Assembly: GCF_020509005.1 (NCBI RefSeq)
Contig: NC_063016.1
Location: 2,666,001-2,730,000 of the forward strand
Origin: Fulvia fulva
Taxonomy: Eukaryota; Ascomycota; Dothideomycetes; Mycosphaerellales; Mycosphaerellaceae
Direction: 5' to 3'
DNA: 64,000 bases
The notes beneath the pieces were generated by a model. That model searched no databases. It had not been told where the DNA came from and worked only from the letters and a program-made list of their open reading frames with translations. The position numbers and the translations under genes are program-made. Positions 11,061 to 22,037 of the stretch are shown piece by piece. Within the stretch, counting starts at the first letter, position 1. Each line of letters starts with the position of its first letter.

Positions 11061-11423
11061 AAGGTAAGCAGGGCGTAGAGGTGTGGTCGCATCGCGATAG
11101 TGTGTAGATGAAATGCATATCTGATCCCAAATATTCTAAATGTTGACCTCCAAGTTTTCTCGCTCGGCATCCTCTGATGCTCTTGACATGTGTGTACTTC
11201 CGTGGCGGATTGCCGGCTGACTCATCAACCCGAGGATTGCCTTCCCTCAAGAAATGTTCGCTGTTCGCTACTTCCATCACTTGTTCAACTTCAAGCTCTT
11301 GCCTCAAGACATTCGCGGCTCGTGACTCGCGACCGACACTTACACGATTTCTCTGGCGTCGCACATCCACATCCCTGAGCCAAGGCTGCCATTGCACCGG
11401 CTGATCAGAACTCCGCGACCAGA
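11061..11423. other. Intergenic stretch upstream of SYF2
   Basis: Short, with no coding signal. It should contain the SYF2 promoter; no element was recognised. Confidence 0.3.
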
Positions 11424-12386
11424 ATGCCGGCAACACGCAAGCGCAAAGGCTCGCCCAGCCTCGACGAGAGCGAAGACCCGGCCAAGCGACGATTTGCAGA
11501 AAGCGAGCAAGTAGCAGCAGCCGAAGCGCCAACAGCGGGAGGACCACCGGTTGCTCAGGAAGCGCAAGAGACGCCGGCAGAACAGTCAGAGGCAGAACCA
11601 GCACCCACGGAAGAAGACGCAGCACCAACACCACCCGCAAATGACCGCGCCGCCAGATTCGCCGCTCTCCGCGCCCGCAACGCCGCCAGCCGCAAATCAA
11701 ATCTTGCAGAAACCAAAAACGAAGTCCACCGCTCCTCCGTCGACCCCTCACAATTAACATCCCTCAACCGCAAAAGGGACATCGCACAGCTCAAACTGCT
11801 CAAAGCAGAAGTAGGAGAAAGCGGCGCCGACTTCGAACGCAAGCGAGCCTGGGACTGGACAATCGAAGAGAGCGAGCGCTGGGACGAGAAAGTGGCCCAG
11901 AAGAAAGCGAATCGCGACAAGAATGCCTTTCAGGATTACAACCAAGAAGCTGGCAAAGTCTACGAGCGTCAGTTGGGCCAAATGCAAAAAGGCGGCTTCG
12001 ACGAGAGAATGCAGGCGTATGAAAAAGACAAACGGGACGCGATTGATCGGGCGGTGCAGAGCGGTGGGCTGGAAGTCGTTGAGACTGCAGACGGGGAGTT
12101 GATCGCCGTAGACAAAGATGGCAGCTTCTACAGCACTGGCGATAGCTCGACGTTCACGAATAACAAGCCCACGAAAGATGCGGTGGATCGGCTAGTGGAC
12201 GATATCAAGAAAGCGGAGGAGATGCGACTGAAGAAGAGGAGGGAGCGGGGACGGCCTGATGAGGACGGACAGGATGTTACGTACATCAATGAGAAGAACA
12301 AGCAGTTCAACATGAAGCTGGCGAGGTTCTATAATAAGTATACGGCGGATATTAGGGAGAGCTTTGAGAGGGGTACTGCCATATGA
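11424..12386 (+). CDS. SYF2: Pre-mRNA-splicing factor SYF2
   Basis: SYF2 is a nuclear spliceosome component of the NineTeen complex (Prp19-associated) that helps pre-mRNA splicing and links it to cell-cycle progress in yeast. The 320-residue protein is intact and single-exon. The first 75 residues are Ala/Glu/Pro-rich and disordered, with the basic stretch PATRKRKG. The conserved helical domain begins near residue 78 (RAARFAALRARNAAS) and shows the family hallmarks RKRAWDWTIEESERWDEK, FQDYNQEAGKVYERQL and the very conserved C-terminus YINEKNKQFNMKLARFYNKY followed by TADIRESFERGT. The ATG at 11424 is the first in frame. A 238-residue ORF on the other strand is a shadow of this gene. Confidence 0.95.
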   Translation: MPATRKRKGSPSLDESEDPAKRRFAESEQVAAAEAPTAGGPPVAQEAQETPAEQSEAEPAPTEEDAAPTPPANDRAARFAALRARNAASRKSNLAETKNEVHRSSVDPSQLTSLNRKRDIAQLKLLKAEVGESGADFERKRAWDWTIEESERWDEKVAQKKANRDKNAFQDYNQEAGKVYERQLGQMQKGGFDERMQAYEKDKRDAIDRAVQSGGLEVVETADGELIAVDKDGSFYSTGDSSTFTNNKPTKDAVDRLVDDIKKAEEMRLKKRRERGRPDEDGQDVTYINEKNKQFNMKLARFYNKYTADIRESFERGTAI

Positions 12387-12850
12387 GCAGAGGTCATGAG
12401 TAGATGATGATATGAAGTAGAGCCCTGCCTGGCCCTTGGTAACGGCTCCAGTACGAGAGCTTTTGCCGACGCAAGAATACCTTCCTCGTCACGAGTACAG
12501 TGCGTGCGTCTTACTGTGCGGATCCACCTGGCTGTTGGCGAGAGCACACGATCGACCAACCGCGGCCATGTTGTATCGATATTTGTTAAACAGACCTTGC
12601 CACCGTCACATACGACCATAGGCCAATGAAAGCGAGGAACCCCGTCCGCTCTTCCATATCTAAGCATTGGACCGCAAGACTAGTACTACGGTAGGTGACT
12701 ACGTGGGAATCCCTTGTGTTGTATGTTTTTTTCTTTTTGCTTTCACGCCAGTGTGTGCCGGTGTGAAGCCGGGTGCAACACACACAAAGTGTCGAAGGAC
12801 CTGGTCCAGCGTCTCGCGTGGGTTACTACGTTCTACGTACTTCATAGGCA
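12387..12850. other. Intergenic stretch between convergent genes
   Basis: This is the shared 3' region of SYF2 (plus) and the GH53 gene (minus). No coding signal was seen. Confidence 0.3.
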
Positions 12851-13906
12851 TCACAGGGACCCAAACGTACTCACACTACTCAACGCCCTCCCCTCCCAAT
12901 CAAACATCAACAAATCCTCACAACTACTCCCCAACCCAGCATTCCCCAACCAAGCCGGCTCCCAATAAAACAACCCACTCCCCCCAGCATCCTCCACAAC
13001 ATCAGCAACCTTCTCCAACCACTCGCTCTGCCCAGCAGCCGAGAATGGAATCTCCTCAACATCGCTGGGAAACGCCTCACTGGGGTTCGGAAAGCTCGTA
13101 GGCCAATCCGTCTCAACCACCATCACGTCCTTCCCATACTCCCCCCTTAACTGCGTCAGACTCGCCTCCAGCGCCGCAAGCGTAGCGGCAGAGTTGTAGA
13201 AAGAATAATACGACACTGCCTGAACATCGTAGTCTTGATCCGTCAATGGTCCTTGGGCGAGGATAGTGTCGTACCACCATTCTTGCTTATCGTAATCCCA
13301 TCCGTCGTCAACATGGATTAGAATCTTCGGTTGCGTCGTGAAATCAGAGTCTTTTATCCCTGCCGAAGCAGAGTGGAGCAGTCGAGCTACATTGTAAGGT
13401 CCATCCGAGGTACTCATGTCTCCTAATGGCCAGAGGAGACCCGCGCTGATTTCGTTCCCGATTGAGACGAGGCTGAGGGGGATGCCGGCGGTTTGGAACG
13501 CGTTCATGGTGGCTAAGGTGTAGTTATACACTGCATACGCCAAATCATCGATCCCATAATCCTGCCAGGCAGAAGGCGTGCTCTGATGCGCCGGGTCCGC
13601 CCAGGTATCGCTGAAATGGAAGTCCAGGTATACATTCAGACCCGCGGCCTGGGCTCGTTGTGATAATTCGAGGTTGTAGGTCAGGATGTAGGTCTCGTCT
13701 GCTGGGTCGTTCCAGAGTCTTTGGCGGACTGTGTTGACGCCGCTGGTTTGGAGGATCGTTTCGAAGGGTTGGACGGCATTGTTGGTGTTCTTGTAGGTTG
13801 TGCCGGAGGCTTCTTCGACTAGGAGGGAGGACCAGTCGGTGCCTTTGTAGGTTAGTGCTGCTTTGGTGTAGGATGCGGAGAGGCTGATGAAGGGGAGCTT
13901 CCACAT
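12851..13906 (-). CDS. GH53 arabinogalactan endo-beta-1,4-galactanase
   Basis: This is a secreted enzyme that cleaves beta-1,4-galactan side chains of plant pectin. The 351-residue protein covers the whole GH53 catalytic domain: it opens with AALTYKGTDWSSLL, has VNTVRQRLWNDPADETY and LDFHFSDTWADPAHQ, and carries the catalytic acid/base Glu in SIGNEISAGLLWPLG and the nucleophile Glu in MVVETDWPTSFPNP. The ATG at 13906 was chosen because it gives a short hydrophobic leader (MWKLPFISLSASYTKA) just before the usual mature start. The frame is open to 14062 upstream, but that extension is Pro/Thr-rich and unlike the family. The weak hydrophobicity of the leader makes the signal peptide uncertain. 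Confidence 0.9.
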   Translation of the reverse strand: MWKLPFISLSASYTKAALTYKGTDWSSLLVEEASGTTYKNTNNAVQPFETILQTSGVNTVRQRLWNDPADETYILTYNLELSQRAQAAGLNVYLDFHFSDTWADPAHQSTPSAWQDYGIDDLAYAVYNYTLATMNAFQTAGIPLSLVSIGNEISAGLLWPLGDMSTSDGPYNVARLLHSASAGIKDSDFTTQPKILIHVDDGWDYDKQEWWYDTILAQGPLTDQDYDVQAVSYYSFYNSAATLAALEASLTQLRGEYGKDVMVVETDWPTSFPNPSEAFPSDVEEIPFSAAGQSEWLEKVADVVEDAGGSGLFYWEPAWLGNAGLGSSCEDLLMFDWEGRALSSVSTFGSL

Positions 13907-14297
13907 TCTTGGGGGGGTGCTTTGTGAAGGAGGTTGGGTGGGTTGGAGGTGGGTTGGGGTTGTCTTGGGGGATGAGAGATTTGAGACTTCGCTTCGCAGT
14001 GTATTGACGTGAAACATCTCTTGCAGCTGACTGACGAACTCGCCTCGGAGAAATGAATTCACGACGCGGATGATCTGTGTTGTTCTCCCCGTAGATCAGC
14101 CACGAAATAGGCAGCCTAGCAGAACATGATGCAGGGCTTGAGCAGCATCACCATGTCTCCATTCAGCACCCTACTCCAACAGAAGCATAGATATAACAAC
14201 AACAACCGCAGCTCCGAAACTCCTCAACACCCCCTCCCTCTGTCAGTTCAATAACTCTGTCGCTATACATTCCCTCCCCCCTTACCCCCTCACCCAC
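13907..14297. other. Intergenic stretch
   Basis: Promoter side of the GH53 gene and 3' end of the DUF1989 gene, both on the minus strand. No signal was recognised. Confidence 0.3.
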
Positions 14298-16016
14298 CTA
14301 ACCCGCAGCCTGTGTCGGCCTCGCCAACTTCTTCGGCTTCTTCCTAACCGGCGCAGGCTCACCATTCGTCGTACTCGTAGCCGTCGACTGCGGGACAGAC
14401 TTCTTCGCTGCTGGAGGGGGCTTGCTAGGAGGCGGACCGGTAGTCTTGCCCAAGGGCTTGCCAGCAGGCGTGGCTGGCTTCTTTACAGGCTGTGCTGTCT
14501 TCTGTGCCGGCTTCGTGCCATTTGTTGCCGTTGTGGGTGCGCCGCTCGTTGAGGGCGTGGCTTTCTTCTGCGGGGTGGGTTTTCTCACGGCTGGCGTGGC
14601 TTCCTCGTTAGAACCATTCGTGGCGACTGGTGTTTTCTTCGCAGGCGCTTTGCGGACTGGGGCAGCTTTTTTCTTCGGTGCAGTACGCTTGAGAGCCGCT
14701 GTGGTGTCCTCTGCATCCTCCACCACGAAGCTCGCATCAGTTATTTCCTTGCCATTGATACCATTCACATCATTGGGGCAAGCACTCATGACCACCACGA
14801 CATCTCTCTCCGCCTTGAAGCGAACGTAATCGCCCTTCTTCGACTTTGGAGGATGAAAGCCAATATCGCCCTCATCATCCCACGGAATGTTCATGAACAG
14901 GTTCAGAGGCGCAGGGCATTGATTAATAGTAACATCCGCACCCACAGCCTTCGCACCCTTCAGTCCAGCACGCTCGTTCAGCTCTTTCAGCGCCAGGACA
15001 AGATTCTCCGCGCACGATCCGTGTTCTTCCCACTTCGGCACGCCCAAGGCCTGGTAACGGTACGGGTCGCAGGCAGGGACCAAGGTATCGTGCACGCCCG
15101 GGCTCGTGTCCTCGACGACAGTCAGGATAGATTCGCGAATGTTTGTGACTAGTGTATCGTTGACTTTGGGCCGCAAGTGCAAAGTCGCAGTCCGGGTGTG
15201 CGCCATGCTCATGAATTCCACGTTGGGTGCTGCGCCAGCTCGCATGTTCCAAGCCTGGTAGCCTGCGTAGAGCGAGCCCGCGTAGCCAGAGCCAGTCATC
15301 ACTGCCATGCCTGTAAGTAGCTGTCAGTGCACAGCGTTCATGTGCTTCAGTTATTACCTTTCATACCAGCTGCGCCGACGGGTGTCTTCGAAAAGTCTTG
15401 AAGCTGATCCAGATATGATTTGGACGTGTCGCGTTGGTGCTATGCATCTTGTCAGTGAAATCTTAACTATCGACGGGAGGCTGCTCACGGTAGAAGCAAA
15501 TTGTGACACCGTATCGGTCGCCTGCTTGGGGATGTACGAGCTAAAGCCCTTACCAGCAGAAAAGTACGATCCCCAAGTCTTGGAGTTCTTCTGCTGCTCA
15601 GTCTCGTCCTTGTTGCCACCGTCCTTCTCTTGAGCCTGATCTTTGCTGTCATCTTTCTTCTTACCCAATCCAAGCGAAGGCACATAGCTGCTCCATGTGC
15701 TCTTCTTTGGCGTTTCGTTCGACTCGTCATTATTCGCAGCTTGGGCTCCAGTAGTGGCTTTCTCCGCCTCTTCCTGGCTGGGTAAGTTTTTGCTCCCTTT
15801 CTTCGATGCTGCCTTCAAGCTGGCTTGGTCCTTGGACTTCTCCTCTTCCTTTGCTTTGGCTTCCTGCTCATCCTTGGTGCCATCGGGCTTCGGCAGCGCG
15901 AATGCCCAGGTATCAATGACCTGGGTACCTGAGGTGTTGACGATCTTGATGACCTGCCCGGCCGGCACGAAAGTAGCTACACCATGGCGTGCCGGGATTG
16001 TCTGAAGCTCCGCCAT
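14298..16016 (-). CDS. DUF1989 (urea carboxylase-associated family) protein with insertion and basic tail
   Basis: Three exons (16016-15489, 15439-15358, 15310-14298) give a 540-residue protein; both introns are GT-AG and keep frame. The DUF1989 fold is split by an insertion. The first piece (residues 1-45) contains RHGVATFVPAGQVIKIVNTS and QVIDTWAFALP. The second piece from about residue 177 has SYLDQLQDFSKTPVGAAG, MSMAHTRTATLHLRPKVNDT, VVEDTSPGVHDTLVPACDP and NIPWDDEGDIGFHPP. The family includes proteins tied to urea carboxylase and amino-acid metabolism in bacteria, and many fungal members of unknown function. Between the pieces lie about 120 Lys/Glu-rich residues. After residue 410 comes a long Ala/Pro/Lys tail of repeated AAPVRKAPAKK type, resembling histone H1 tails. 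The metal-binding Cys and His (HDTL, ACD) are present. Confidence 0.85.
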
Positions 16017-16494
16017 AGCGTCGACCTTGATGGTGGTTATCGATACCGAAGGGAGTACAATATGGTGTCAATGCTTGTAGTAAGTCGTGCACTCTTTCGA
16101 AACAAGGGACAAATAGGTGAGAGATCACAAACCTGGTGTAGTGTGCGAGAGGGAACAGAAAGTAAAGCGGCTGAAGACAACAATGTGGCCACGCGCATCA
16201 CAGGATCCGTTGTCGAGTTGCACAGTGTCGAGCAGGAGTTCCTGTCGAGTTGCCAGCGTTGCATCACTTCGCAGGGATCATAACCAGGATATGGAGCTGA
16301 AGCTGCAGCTCCCTGTTTTGATCCGAGATGACGAAGCCTTGGCATGGCATTGCATTGGACCCTTAGGAAGGGAGATGGCATCAAATCTTCTTATTTTGTT
16401 GACCTTGCTTGAGGCCCATTCGTATTCTTCACCGCTGTGCTTGCAGCAGTGTTAATGATGTACAAGTCGTGTTTCATCGCCCTGCAACGTCCAC
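16017..16494. other. Intergenic stretch
   Basis: Promoter side of the DUF1989 gene and 3' region of the secreted Cys-rich gene. No coding signal was seen. Confidence 0.3.
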
Positions 16495-17589
16495 TCAAAA
16501 TTGCTTCACAGCCTCCATTGTCCCGCAGCCAGTCTGCACGATGAAGCCAGTTCCAGGCTCCAACCTTTGTCCGCCGTCTGAGTATTGGAAGCCCAGACCG
16601 CAGGCTGGCTCAGTGTACCACAAGAAACAGTTGCCCGCGTCTGGGTCATCCTCCGAAGCGGCGCATCCCTCAGTATCCACGCAAAGCTGGCAGCATGCCG
16701 AAGGATCACTTCCAGGAGCAAGACCTCTCGTGTTGGCAGAGTTACCGCCGGTCTGGCCGATACCGTAGCCATTGACTTCGGAGATGAGGTTCGTGGGTGC
16801 GCACTTGAGATGCTGTGTGGTGGTACTTGATGCCACTGTTTGTGTGCAAACCCCGTTGCCTGGGGAGTCGACGGCCGCAGGTGCTGTACCCGTCACCAAG
16901 GAAGGGAAGGGTGCTGTTGGATCCACAAACTTCCTCACCGGTGTGACGTAGAACGTAGGTGTATCTGCCGTGATAGTCTCGGTGGCGGGCTCTTCGAGGA
17001 CAGTCGTGGTGGTGAAGACATAGGTGGTGATTTGTTCGAGGCAGGCGACTTTGACGGCTTCCTGCTGCACGTTGGCCAACCTTGCTTGCTGGCCGAAGAT
17101 GCGGAACATGTCTGGCTTGAAGCTCTTGTAGCTGGCGGGTGAGAGTTTCAGGTCCAGCGGGCTGGCTGTGCGCTTCGCCAAGGTGCCATTGTATGATGCT
17201 GTGTAAGCTGTGGTGACGCCGGCCGTGCTGGTGATACGGTCAGTGCCGTGATGAGGACAAGAGCCTGGCGGGACTTACACTGTGGTGGTGGTGGAGCAGG
17301 CCGCTTGCCTGGGCTTGAGGTAGTTGCCTTCGGCAGTCGCGGTCACGGCGTGTGGCGTTATGGTGGTTGTGATGGTCGACTGACCTCCGCAGGCCGTGAT
17401 GGTGGAGCTGACAGTCTGCGAGATGGTCTTGGTGCGGGTTGGCAACTCAGCAGACGTAGACAGTACGTGCCGGTACTTGGTGAAGCAGGTGCCGGTACTG
17501 TCGATCGAAATGGACTCGTCGCGCTTGACATTGGGTAGTGCAAAGGCCGAGGCCACAAGCAAGGTGACTGGCAGGGTCTTCAGCAGCAT
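16495..17589 (-). CDS. Secreted Thr-rich protein with C-terminal Cys-rich (PAN/apple-like) region
   Basis: Two exons (17589-17279 and 17227-16495) joined by a 51-base intron encode 347 residues. The N-terminus MLLKTLPVTLLVASAFALP is a clear signal peptide, followed by a VKR site that may be a Kex2-type cleavage point. The central part is rich in Thr and Ser (TTTITPHAVTATA, TTTTVLEEPATET) and should be O-glycosylated. The last 100 residues are Cys-rich: SACCQLCVDTEGCAASEDD, NCFLWYTEPACGLGFQY and VQTGCG. The C-x2-C spacing and GC-F pattern resemble PAN/apple-like modules of fungal cell-surface proteins. A role as an extracellular or wall protein is inferred. No enzyme motif was seen. Confidence 0.78.
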
Positions 17590-18583
17590 GGTGGCGGTGA
17601 TGGAGGCGAGGTGTTGGCTAGGAAGTGATGAAGAGAGAGCAGATGTGAGTGTGATGAGCGCTGGAAGAAGCAGGCTACAAGTAGTGTCTGTTGCGTGCCG
17701 ACCAACCTGCATTCATGCTCCATCCACCATCACTAGCTTGTCATACCTGCTCAGAATATCTCGCCGCAAGAGCGTGCCAGAGTGTCGGGGAGGTTAGCAA
17801 AACATGCTACGAGTTGACATTCTCGCCATTGTTCGCCCGTGGCATCGTGAAGGAGTGACGGACGTGTTTGAGGTCACGAGCACGATCGTATAGCTTTTCG
17901 TCCATTAATCTGTGACCAAGTACGCTCTTTGTACAGATGAAAGTCGCGTGGCCGAGCGTGCCCTCACAGATTGTTCCTGCATACGAACCTTGGAAGTGGA
18001 GCAAGAAGGAGATCAATGGAGATTCCGACATGCTGTGAAACATTCGCTCCGGCCTTGGCGAAGCGGCAAGACGGATGACAGGGTGTGTTTGTGAAGCGAA
18101 GACAACTTCACATCACAGCAAGCGAATTCTACAGTCTACACCGCATCGAGACTCCCGAGGTCGTTTGCATCTATCTTCGGCCTCGATGTCGCCGCTATCA
18201 TCAAACCTCCCCTGCTTGACCTCTGTCGCACGAGAATGACCAGCAGCAGAACGCCGAGCTCTCACCCTTATCGCCGCACGAGCGCCTCGATACATGTCGT
18301 TGTCGTTGTACAATTTCCATCACATGACCAAGCCATGTCTTCCGATAGACTAACTTGCCATGCTGCTTGCGTGGAGAGTGCTGCCTCATACAAGCCTTCT
18401 CCTTCGCAAGGTACTGCCGTCTGCCGCTGCTGTGCTTACTTCTCTCGCCACATTCTTGAACTGCCACAAAAGGCTCCTGCTACCAACATCACTCCACAGT
18501 CTCCATCACACGCTGAGCGTGGCGTCCCCGAAGAATGGCCTGCACGTCAATCTCTTCAGCCACCACTTGAGGTCGCTTGAGTC
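17590..18583. other. Gene-free stretch
   Basis: Overlapping short ORFs on both strands, none with protein-like composition or a recognisable domain. It includes the promoter of the secreted Cys-rich gene. Confidence 0.3.
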
Positions 18584-18814
18584 GTGACACAAATGGGTGC
18601 TCCAGCTACAGCACAAACAGTGACAGCATGCAATGCGCCGAACGAGAACCCAATCATGGCGACCACATCCTCAGCTGCCGCTGACACCCAGAGCGAGACC
18701 AGCGACGCAGCTGCTGGAGTCGACGATTCCGATGAGGAGGCTCAAGCTTCAGAAGATGAGGAAGATGAAGGTGAGGATTTCATCGACGATGACGATGAAT
18801 TCGACGACGAGTAA
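18584..18814 (+). CDS. Possible acidic small protein or exon
   Basis: The ORF encodes 76 residues ending in an almost purely acidic run (DDSDEEAQASEDEEDEGE then DFIDDDDEFDDE). Such tails occur in histone chaperones and nucleolar proteins, but no fold is visible. The frame opens without an ATG (18584 is a non-ATG start; the first ATG is a few codons on), and the stop overlaps a good donor-like site (GA followed by GTAAGG), so this may be one exon of a larger gene whose other exons I could not place. Confidence 0.3.
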   Translation: MTQMGAPATAQTVTACNAPNENPIMATTSSAAADTQSETSDAAAGVDDSDEEAQASEDEEDEGEDFIDDDDEFDDE

Positions 18815-20131
18815 GGCGGCAACGGGTGAGTATCGCCAACAGTGGAGTGACGTGATGCCAATGAAGAACATCGTCCTATGCAAGTGACTCATCTAGGCGT
18901 ACCTGCTGCGATACACACACATGCTTCGCACCACAAGGTGACTTGCTCGGGCAGGGATTTCCAACAGGACGTCAGTGTGCATGTGGCAGGTAAGTAATAA
19001 AGGTACAGTACAGTACCGCCAGGTCTGCATGTGTGTGATGAACACCAACAAGCTGTAGGCAGGCTGACGATTTAGGAATACGTCAACTCATGTACCAAGC
19101 CACAGACGCGGCTCGACGTTCATTCACTTTCCACTATTCTCCAGATTTCCCCGCAGAGTGTGCTAGCGTGCACGCTACACCAAGCTGTCGATGTCGATGT
19201 CGATCAACCCTCAGGGCGAACGCACATTACCTTGGCAAGCCGACCTCACATGTCACACTTCTCTTGGCGACAGGCGCAACAAGCACGGCTAATCGGCATC
19301 TCAAGCCGCTGACCTATGCGCGAACGCCTTCTTGCGGCAAACCCGGTACGCCCTGTGTATGTAGACTGATCAAAATTTGCTGGACGCCCACAGGCTAAGC
19401 AGGAATTGCGCCTTTCTTCATATTAAGCATATGTTTAGAGTCTGGTTGAAGGCGTCGGCAACCGTGGACCCTGGCAGTTCCTCCGCGGTAGGCAGTCTAG
19501 ACTCCCCTTCGCCACTCGACCAACAGTCCTGTCATTGAAGCTAAAGAGTGTCCGAGAAGGCATCTAGCAGTCTACCGACGCTGCTTTAGACACTTCCCGA
19601 CGTTTGTGGCAGGTGCCGCCATATACATCACATGTGGTTGTATGAGGAAACCGTTGCACGCACTCATCAATTTGCCGAATCGCTAGCTACTTTTCTCCGC
19701 TGTCGATCATGCGCCATCAGGAAAGAAACGCACCTTCTGAGACTTCACGTTGGACCCGCTGCCATGCCTTTGCGATCGGCACCCTGAGCTGCCCGATTGA
19801 ACTTTTCCCGGACATCTTGCGCCTCTGGTCTGCTGCCATGGCTCTCTGCCTGCTACTTCACAGGTCAAATCCTGAGAGGAGTGAGAACAAGCTATCCGCT
19901 ATGCACCATTTGCCATAGCGCTGGGCACTCGGTGGCGGTCCGATGACAGTTGCGTGCGGCTGTATTGGTTCCCTCGTGTGGATCGACAACGGCACAGCTG
20001 TAGTGTACATTGCTCGCGAGACAAATACCTTAGGACTGGCATAGATATAACTGCAGTCTCTGCCCCTGGTTGTGATCCGACCTCCATCTGTTCCAGATCG
20101 ACATCCATCCTCCATACCTTCACCCGCGACA
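18815..20131. other. Gene-free stretch upstream of the peroxidase gene
   Basis: No coding frame of note. A short tandem of gtcgat units lies near 19188-19205. The last few hundred bases should contain the peroxidase promoter. Confidence 0.35.
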
Positions 20132-21548
20132 ATGGTTCAGACACGCAATGTTCTCCTCTCAGCTCTGCCTATGGCAGCTGCTTACCCATGGGCCATGGAC
20201 GCAAGCGCCAACCTCGAGAAGCGCGTCGAGCCTGGTCCACGGCAACCGACCTTCCTGTCAGGTCGCCCAAACACCTCTCAGCCACCAGCGGGGTTCAATG
20301 CACAAGATCAGTTTGTGGACGTGAGGCAAGGGAGCGGCAATGAATTTCAATCTCCAGGCCCAGGTGATATTCGAGGACAATGTCCCGGCCGTAAGACTAT
20401 CGGCCCACAGCGCATTGCTTTTTCTCAACTAACGTCGCCAAATAGTCAACGCAGCTGCCAACCACAACTTCATCCCTCGCAATGGTCTTCTCACTACCTC
20501 GCAGACTACCACTGGTCTTTTCAAGGCTTTTGGCATGTCGCCAGACCTCGCCATCTTCCTGGCCGTACTTTCCATCGCCATCTCTGGCGACCCAGTTGCA
20601 GGCACCTGGTCAATTGGAGGAGCATACAAGTCAGCAATCCCCCTTCTGACCGGAACACCCACCGGTATCGCTGGTACCCACAACCAGTACGAGTCCGATG
20701 CATCCATCGTTCGCGGTGATGCCTACCTCAACAACGGCAACGTTGGCGTCTTCCAGATGCGCTCATGGGAGCACCTCTACGCTCTCGGTGAGGAGTACAC
20801 ACTGGACATGGTTGCTGCGCAGTCCGACTACGTCACCCGATGGTCCAAGGCCAACAACCCATACTTCTTCCAGGCTCCATTCGCCGGTCTGGTCTCACCA
20901 GCTGCCCACGACTTCGTCATTGCAAGTCCACTCTCCCATGACCGTGTTGATCCACTCGCTAACACTGACCAGAACTTTATGTCGAACCGCTCCGCCGAGA
21001 ACCCAGGTGGCGTCCTTAACCGCGATGTTCTCAAGCAATACTTTGCCGTCACCGGCGAGCCCGGTAGCTTCGTCCACAATCGTGGACAAGAGCGCATCCC
21101 AGAGAACTGGTACAAGCGTCCTACTGCCAACGCCTACAACCTTCCAGAGGTTGTTGCAGACGTCCTCGTCAACAATGCCATGTACCCCGGTATCGTCGGA
21201 TTTGGCGGTAACACTGGCAAGGTCGACAGCTATGCTGGTGTCGAACTCACTGACCTCACTGGTGGTCTTTTCAACCTTGCCAACCTCGCGGAGGGCAACA
21301 ACGGTGCATGCTTTTTCTTGCAGGCTTCGCAGCAGGCTGTGCCTGATGCGCTTGACCCTGCGCTTGGTGCCGTTGGATCTGTTGCCGGCTGGTTGGCGCA
21401 GCAGTTGGGTCCTATCAGCGATAACCTTGGATGCGCGCAGCTCACTACCTTCAACTCCGCGTTCTTCAAGCAGTTCCCTGGTGCGAGCTACAAGGCAGAG
21501 GGTCAGTCGAACCAGAGCGGCGGCCTGCTCGGTGGTATCTTGGGTTAG
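20132..21548 (+). CDS. Secreted heme-thiolate peroxidase (chloroperoxidase/peroxygenase family)
   Basis: Two exons (20132-20390 and 20446-21548) with a 55-base intron encode 453 residues. The N-terminus (MVQTRNVLLSALPMAAAYP) is a signal-like leader followed by a pro-type KR site. The heme-ligating Cys is in RGQCPGLNAAANHNFIPRNG, spanning the intron; this PCP-like motif defines the family. The acid-base region reads ESDASIVRGDAY, related to the E-x-D-x-S motif of peroxygenases. Members use hydrogen peroxide to halogenate or oxygenate organic substrates outside the cell. The 3' end converges with the 2EXR gene at 22038. The Gly/Gln/Ser-rich C-terminus (GLLGGILG) is common in fungal paralogs. 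Confidence 0.92.
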
Positions 21549-22037
21549 ATGATGACGACGATGTACAGTGGTGTGGATCATTGAGACCTTTCACTGTATA
21601 CATTGGGCATGTTGCCATATCACGATAATGATACCAAGAATTTTCAAACATTTTCGTCTCCACAGTATCGATTGAAGATCTTGTGAATGTATGTTACCTG
21701 TGCCGTTGGTCTTGTGGCCAAGTGTGTGCTGGGCGACACGATGATGTAGTATGCACATATACATCGCAACTCAAGTTCTGAAGGGCGGGCTGTGGCTTTG
21801 AGCTCATTGAGGAGAGCAAGAATCGAGGTGGCGAGAGGTGACGTGAAGCAAATCTACGTCTGAGCGCACATGACATTCCGTCGCTGGACGACATCTCTGA
21901 TGATTTCCAAGGTGACGCCCGTGCCCAAAGTGCCTTTGCCAAGGACTATACACATCTAGGACTAGCAGCGCAGTTTGATGCTTAGATGCTCGCAGCTTGA
22001 CCAAGATCCGCATAAGCGGTCCTTCATAGCGGAAGTT
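21549..22037. other. Convergent 3' region
   Basis: Shared 3' region of the peroxidase (plus) and 2EXR (minus) genes. No coding signal was seen. Confidence 0.3.

Noticed and set aside
11044..11760. 238-codon minus-strand ORF opposite SYF2
   Set aside because: It is the antisense of the conserved SYF2 coding region and its start; composition is Arg/Leu-rich and unlike a protein.
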